47,938 nucleotides of DNA, from the NCBI GenBank assembly GCA_023664455.1, contig JAMPFM010000001.1, positions 249,777 to 297,714 of the forward strand, in the 5' to 3' direction. The notes beneath the pieces were generated by a model, which was given only the letters and a program-made list of their open reading frames with translations, ran no database searches and was not told the DNA's origin. This stretch comes from Blautia sp. (lineage in GTDB: Bacteria > Bacillota > Clostridia > Lachnospirales > Lachnospiraceae). Positions within the stretch are counted from its first letter, which is position 1. Every line of letters starts with the position of its first letter. A program made the position numbers and the translations under genes. This document shows positions 44,079-47,938 of this stretch, piece after piece.

Positions 44079-45700
44079 TCCTTGTATTTTGACAAAGCAG
44101 ATATGATATCCTCTATCCGATATGGCTTGGTAATGTACCCGCTGATTCCGGCGGATACAGCGTCTTTTTCCTCATCGAACATATCTGCTGTCACGGCAAT
44201 AATCGGCATGCCGCTGTCCTTCCTGTCCAGACCTCTGATGGTTCTCGCCACCTCCATACCGTTTCCTTCCGGCATGTTGATATCCATCAGAATCGCATCG
44301 TAATAATTTTCTATAGCATGAACAAAACACTCTATGACTTCCTTGCCACTATAAGCCCTATCCGCTATAATACCCAATTGTTCCAGATATCCACACATCA
44401 CGTCCATGCCGGCCTCCTCGTCCTCTGCGGCCAACACTCTTCGTATGTTTGGTATGGATGTTATTTCTTCCGTTTCTATTTGTTCGCCTGTATCTTCCCA
44501 AGGATGTCCCGTACCATAAAGCACATCGTCCCCATCCGCCTCAAACTCTACGAAAATGCCTGTCCCTTTTCCTTGATGACTGTCAATCCGGATCTTTCCA
44601 TGCAAAGACTCCACCAGCCGCTTCGTCAGAGAAAGCCCCAGACCACTCCCGGAAACGTCCTTTTTCCTGCTTTCCCTCGCATACTCTTTCCACGCAGAGG
44701 ATGGAGAAAAATTTTTCACAAGAAATGCCTCGTCCATGCCGATTCCCGTATCCTGCACTTCCAGGAATACCTTTACCCGTTTTTCTTCCAGATATTCCTC
44801 TGAAATACGGCATAAAACCTGCCCACCGTCCTCTGTGTATTTAATTGCATTGGAAATCAGATTGATAAGAATCCGCTGGATAATTTCCCTATCCAGATAG
44901 AGATACTGATACACCTGCAGCCCTGCCAGAATCTGTAATTTGATATTTTTATCCGCTGCTTCTGGTCCAAACAGTTCTCTTGGATACTCCAGCAGCTCTT
45001 CCAGGGTAACGGCCTGTGTTTTTGTGACATTCGTGTCATTTTCTATTTTGGATAGAAACAGCGTGCGATTTATCAGGCGCAGCAAATAATCCGCCGAAGC
45101 AAGCGCATTGTCCAGATACTTACCCTCTGGCTGTCCTTTCGTTTTCAACAGGGAAAGACTTCCATACAGATTGTTCACGGACGTTCTGATTTCATGGGAC
45201 AGACAGACCACATCTTTCTGCAGGGCCAGCAGCTCTTCTTTTTGTTTTGCCAAATCTCTGCGCTCCTGCCCACAAGTCCCATTCCCATATCCGAAAACCC
45301 TGGTGACGTTTTCGCAAAAAACCAAAATATGGTTCCTGTCTTTGCCAGTATCCGTCCTATCATAGCAAAAGAGCAATCTCTTATGATAAATTCTGCCTTC
45401 CATCCCGAATTTGCACAATACCGCATAACTGTCCCGCAGCGCCAGTTCCCCGACGACATTAATCAGATTCAGCGCTTCGGTAAACGCTTCTTTATCACTA
45501 AGCAGCCCATCTTGCAGCGATTGAAGAAACTCTGCGTATTGTCCTTCTTCTTTCACTAAGTATGGCAAATTCCCACTTATGTATTTTCGCAGATACGCAC
45601 TCGTTTTCACATCAATACGCACTACGAAATCAAAGAGAACGTCCGCCCAAATAAGATTGACCTGCTCATTTACACAATGGTCTTTCAAGAATTGAAACAT
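44075..45700 (-). CDS. Cytoplasmic hybrid histidine kinase
   Basis: A 541-residue kinase-receiver fusion. Residues 1-130 look PAS-like and lack membrane helices. Then come a coiled linker and the phospho-acceptor H169 (CLSHEIRTSVNNLYG), the N box NLISNAIKYTEDGG, G1 DTGIGM and G2 GSGLGLSL. A C-terminal receiver has D473 (ILMDINMPEGNG) and a final TKPYRIEDI. The domains are complete. No HPt protein is present in the window. First gene of the three-gene operon, with a sigma-A promoter at 45760-45787. Confidence 0.93.
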   Translation of the reverse strand: MFQFLKDHCVNEQVNLIWADVLFDFVVRIDVKTSAYLRKYISGNLPYLVKEEGQYAEFLQSLQDGLLSDKEAFTEALNLINVVGELALRDSYAVLCKFGMEGRIYHKRLLFCYDRTDTGKDRNHILVFCENVTRVFGYGNGTCGQERRDLAKQKEELLALQKDVVCLSHEIRTSVNNLYGSLSLLKTKGQPEGKYLDNALASADYLLRLINRTLFLSKIENDTNVTKTQAVTLEELLEYPRELFGPEAADKNIKLQILAGLQVYQYLYLDREIIQRILINLISNAIKYTEDGGQVLCRISEEYLEEKRVKVFLEVQDTGIGMDEAFLVKNFSPSSAWKEYARESRKKDVSGSGLGLSLTKRLVESLHGKIRIDSHQGKGTGIFVEFEADGDDVLYGTGHPWEDTGEQIETEEITSIPNIRRVLAAEDEEAGMDVMCGYLEQLGIIADRAYSGKEVIECFVHAIENYYDAILMDINMPEGNGMEVARTIRGLDRKDSGMPIIAVTADMFDEEKDAVSAGISGYITKPYRIEDIISALSKYKE

Positions 45701-45759
45701 ATGGAGGCCTCAAATAGCTTTCTGAAATTCATAACTCGTTGATTTTAGTCGATAAGAAT

Positions 45760-45787
45760 ATTATAAATGAGGAAAAAAGGAATGCAA
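45760..45787 (-). promoter_or_regulatory. sigma-A promoter of the kinase-regulator operon
   Basis: On the minus strand: TTGCAT (45782-45787), 16-base spacer, TATAAT (45760-45765), about 60 bases before the hybrid kinase start. No ideal ribosome binding site precedes that ATG. Confidence 0.7.
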
Positions 45788-45892
45788 GCATTATCGCCTG
45801 TTTTTATTGACAAATTTCACTGATTTTACAACAAATTTTTACGAAGAATCTGTTCCTTCGGACAAAATCCCCCTAAGATTCCGCAAGGTTTG

Positions 45893-45914
45893 GTGGCGCT
45901 TAGCAAAGCGCCAC
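45893..45914 (-). terminator. Hairpin at the end of the small unknown gene
   Basis: GTGGCGCTT pairs with AAGCGCCAC in a 9-base GC-rich stem with a 4-base loop. The TAA stop of the upstream gene lies in the loop and 3' arm. No T-run follows, so it may be a poor intrinsic terminator. Confidence 0.5.
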
Positions 45915-46373
45915 AATCCTTTCCGGCGTCGTCTGCGGCGGAATGCTCCTGGTCGTCGTCGTATAATATACAAGCAATGTCTGATTTCCGAGATTACAAG
46001 TAGTATTCTGTCCGTTTATCGTCTCTATCCTTGTGTTGCGTGCGATATTTAACTGCAAGGAATTATCTCTCGCTACTAGATTCCTATCAAATTCCCGTAG
46101 CGTAACCTGTTGGTTTCTGGCCAGCACCGTGACAATCTGTGCCTGATACTGAGGCGGAAAAATAAGCGGCGCCGGAAGCGAGCTATCATAAAATGCCGCT
46201 ACCCGCAGCCCCGCCCGGAGCGGTCTGCTGTCAATCACGCGGGTATCCGGTCCCACCGCAAAATTCACGATGCCATTGTCTGTGCGAAGCGACATCATCT
46301 GACTACAGCAGTTATTACCTCTTGTTATATTCAGTATGACGCCGATAACGGGCACATAAGCCGTATATGCCAT
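45900..46373 (-). CDS. Small hypothetical protein
   Basis: A 157-residue protein of no family I recognise. I start it at the ATG at 46373 (MAYTAYVPVIG), with AGGGCAGGGG upstream; an earlier in-frame start would add seven residues. It appears beta-rich: repeated strands with Val, Ile, Asn and Arg (VNFAVGPDTRVID, then AGLRVAAFYDSSLPAP), a Cys pair (NNCCSQ), and a Gln/Thr/Asn-rich second half. No signal peptide or membrane helix is seen. It lies 33 bases after the MATE gene, possibly in the same transcript. Confidence 0.75.
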   Translation of the reverse strand: MAYTAYVPVIGVILNITRGNNCCSQMMSLRTDNGIVNFAVGPDTRVIDSRPLRAGLRVAAFYDSSLPAPLIFPPQYQAQIVTVLARNQQVTLREFDRNLVARDNSLQLNIARNTRIETINGQNTTCNLGNQTLLVYYTTTTRSIPPQTTPERIVALC

Positions 46374-46406
46374 GAAAGACCCCTGCCCTTCCACTTATGG
46401 GTTTTA

Positions 46407-47771
46407 TTATAAGGTATGTGGATAAGGGGGAAAGGGTGCAGCCTTCTTCCTTTTCCTTTCCATCCAAAGAAAAACACCTGTACAGATAATCACCGAAAAA
46501 GCAGACCCGGCGGAAGAGGCAAGCCCCATCGGGAAAAGGGTGTCCGCAAAGTATTTGGAAGCAAGGTAGGCAAAGGGAATGCGGACGCAGAGAATGGATA
46601 GCGAGTTGTGGATAAAAGAAATCCCCGACAATCCATATGCACAGAAATAGCCGCTGAAACAGAAATGCAGCCCTGCAAAAATCGTATCCCACACATATCC
46701 CCGCATATACTGTCCACCCAGCAGCGCCACCTGAGAGCTTTCCGCAAACAATCCCACGAAAAACTCCGCGTCTGCCTGCATTACGATACACGCCGCGATT
46801 CCCCACACCACCGCCATCATGGCGGCATAACGCAGGGTGAGACGGGCGCGGTCATGTTTCCCGGCGCCGATATTCTGGGCGGAAAGCGCAGACACTGTCT
46901 GGAGCATGGAAGAAGGCACGAGAAACAAAATCCCGATAATCTTTTCCACGATTCCAACTGCCGCCGCATCGTTTAAGCCCCGCTTATTGGCAATCACGGT
47001 AATGACGATAAAGGCAATCTGGATAAATCCATCCTGTATGGCGATGGGAATCCCGATTTTTAACAGCCCCGCCATCGTATCCTGGCGCGGTCTGAAATTG
47101 TCCGCCGTAAGCGATATGCCGGTTTTTCGTTTCAAGATGACCGCAATCGATACCAAGACGCTGATGGTCTGGGATAATGTGGTTCCAAGCGCAGCCCCGG
47201 CGGCGCCCAGCCCCATCTTTCCAATAAAAAAATAATCCAGCGCAATGTTCGATACACAGGCTACGGCAATAAAATACATCGGACTTTTGGAGTCCCCTAT
47301 GCCTCGGAAAATGGAACTGATAATATTGTATGCAGTAATAAACGGAATCCCGATAAAACAAATGGTAAGATATGAGACCGTCCCCGCTACCGCCTCTGTA
47401 GGCGTAGACATAATCGAAACAATTCCCCTTACAACAAGAAGCAGTCCCAGCGTCGCAAAAATGGACAACGCCATAAACAGTGTCACGGTATTGCCTATCG
47501 CACGGGATACCTGCTCCCGTTTCCCGGCGCCGACCGCCTGTCCAATCATAACGGTCGCCCCCATCGCCAGCCCCACAATCATAACGGTCAGCATGTGCAT
47601 GACCTGGCTGCCAATCGAAACCGCCGTAGTGCTTTCCACGCCGTTAAACTGCCCGATAATGAACAAATCCGCCATACCGTAGAGCGTCTGTAAAAAATAA
47701 GATAAAAGAAATGGCAGCGAAAAAGATAACACGGTTTTGAGGACGCTGCCCGTCGTCAGATTTTTTTCCAT
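46407..47771 (-). CDS. MATE-family multidrug or metabolite efflux transporter
   Basis: A 454-residue membrane protein with 12 predicted helices in two homologous halves of the MATE family, which export drugs or metabolites using Na+ or H+. Typical stretches are LLSYFLQTLYGMADLFIIGQ, then MGATVMIGQAVGAGKREQVS and, in the second half, SALSAQNIGAGKHDRARLTL. The ATG at 47771 (MEKNLTTGSVLKT) has AGGGGAA upstream; a longer frame to 47810 has no support. The promoter at 47800-47830 has a MerR-type architecture, so expression is probably inducible. Substrate cannot be told. Confidence 0.94.
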   Translation of the reverse strand: MEKNLTTGSVLKTVLSFSLPFLLSYFLQTLYGMADLFIIGQFNGVESTTAVSIGSQVMHMLTVMIVGLAMGATVMIGQAVGAGKREQVSRAIGNTVTLFMALSIFATLGLLLVVRGIVSIMSTPTEAVAGTVSYLTICFIGIPFITAYNIISSIFRGIGDSKSPMYFIAVACVSNIALDYFFIGKMGLGAAGAALGTTLSQTISVLVSIAVILKRKTGISLTADNFRPRQDTMAGLLKIGIPIAIQDGFIQIAFIVITVIANKRGLNDAAAVGIVEKIIGILFLVPSSMLQTVSALSAQNIGAGKHDRARLTLRYAAMMAVVWGIAACIVMQADAEFFVGLFAESSQVALLGGQYMRGYVWDTIFAGLHFCFSGYFCAYGLSGISFIHNSLSILCVRIPFAYLASKYFADTLFPMGLASSAGSAFSVIICTGVFLWMERKRKKAAPFPPYPHTL

Positions 47772-47799
47772 AATTTTATTCCCCTGCTTTCCGCTATCT

Positions 47800-47830
47800 A
47801 TTATAAACACGGATACCGTGGATAAGTCAA
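47800..47830 (-). promoter_or_regulatory. MerR-type promoter of the MATE gene
   Basis: On the minus strand: TTGACT (47825-47830), a 19-base spacer, TATAAT (47800-47805). The spacer contains the dyad CACGG-ATA-CCGTG (47808-47820), centred within one base of the spacer midpoint. A 19-base spacer with a central dyad is the known layout of MerR-family activated promoters, including those of multidrug efflux genes. Confidence 0.7.
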
Positions 47831-47856
47831 TAGGGGATTGCTTTCAGCTACGGAAA

Positions 47857-47938
47857 TCAATTTTCAGTCAGCTCTTTCACATTGAACTGGCAGGACAGAT
47901 AGAAATCCCACGAAGGTCCTTGAAAAACGCCGGCACTT
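47857..47938 (-). CDS. C-terminal fragment of an unidentified protein
   Basis: An open frame enters from the right edge and ends with TGA at 47857-47859. Its last residues read SAGVFQGPSWDFYLSCQFN then VKELTEN. The composition looks protein-like and the direction matches the MATE gene, which starts about 85 bases further on. The fragment is too short to name a family. Confidence 0.45.
   Translation of the reverse strand, partial: SAGVFQGPSWDFYLSCQFNVKELTEN

Noticed and set aside
46110-47682. Plus-strand frames opposite the MATE transporter and small unknown gene
   Set aside because: Codon shadows of the membrane protein, with no start signals.
1-47938. CRISPR array, tRNA, rRNA, transposase or phage genes
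   Set aside because: No regular repeat-spacer pattern, tRNA cloverleaf or CCA-flanked arms, transposase motifs or integrase were seen on either strand by eye.

Overview
The window looks like the chromosome of a motile, Gram-positive member of the Clostridia, most likely a Lachnospiraceae gut bacterium. The evidence is the type of RpoB, RpoC and flagellin, the csrA-fliW pair beside the flagellar filament genes, strong AGGAGG ribosome binding sites, and sigma-A and sigma-D promoters of Firmicutes type. No species can be named from the sequence alone.

Left part (1-15.4 kb, all minus strand): the ribosomal protein and RNA polymerase cluster, read right to left as rpmG-secE-nusG-rplK-rplA, then capA-like, then rplJ-rplL, then a glycosyltransferase and an unknown gene, then rpoB-rpoC-rpsL. 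The order is the usual bacterial one except for two insertions: a CapA-type gene between rplA and rplJ, and two genes between rplL and rpoB. The block is divided by good sigma-A promoters before rpmG, rplJ, rpoB and rpsL. It also has an L10 leader with attenuator, a folded leader before rplK, and hairpin terminators after rplA and rplL.

Middle (15.4-20.8 kb): a plus-strand gene for a FliD-like protein with its own promoters. It is followed by a minus-strand biotin-dependent carboxyltransferase whose leader holds a phased array of TTTGATAT-like repeats, and a minus-strand pair of an HTH regulator and UDP-galactopyranose mutase.

Glycosylation and filament region (20.8-42.5 kb): a plus-strand operon holds five related GT2-TPR glycosyltransferases and one DUF3880/CgeB-like glycosyltransferase. 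It converges on a minus-strand flagellin gene. Next come flaG-fliD-fliS-fliT-like, two more CgeB-like glycosyltransferases in divergent orientation, and the operon flgM-flgN-flgK1-flgK2-flgL-fliW-csrA. Sigma-D promoters of the form TAAA-N16-CCGATAY precede flagellin, flaG and flgM, and a weaker one precedes the FliD-like gene. The flagellin leader has a textbook CsrA hairpin, so the late flagellar sigma-D/FlgM and Hag/FliW/CsrA circuits are largely contained here, next to a probable flagellin glycosylation machine.

Right end (42.5-47.9 kb, minus strand): an operon of a hybrid histidine kinase, a sensorless LytS-type kinase and a response regulator; a small unknown protein; a MATE transporter whose promoter has the 19-bp spacer and central dyad typical of MerR-family control; and the 3' end of an unidentified gene. 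I saw no tRNA, rRNA, CRISPR array, transposase or prophage gene.
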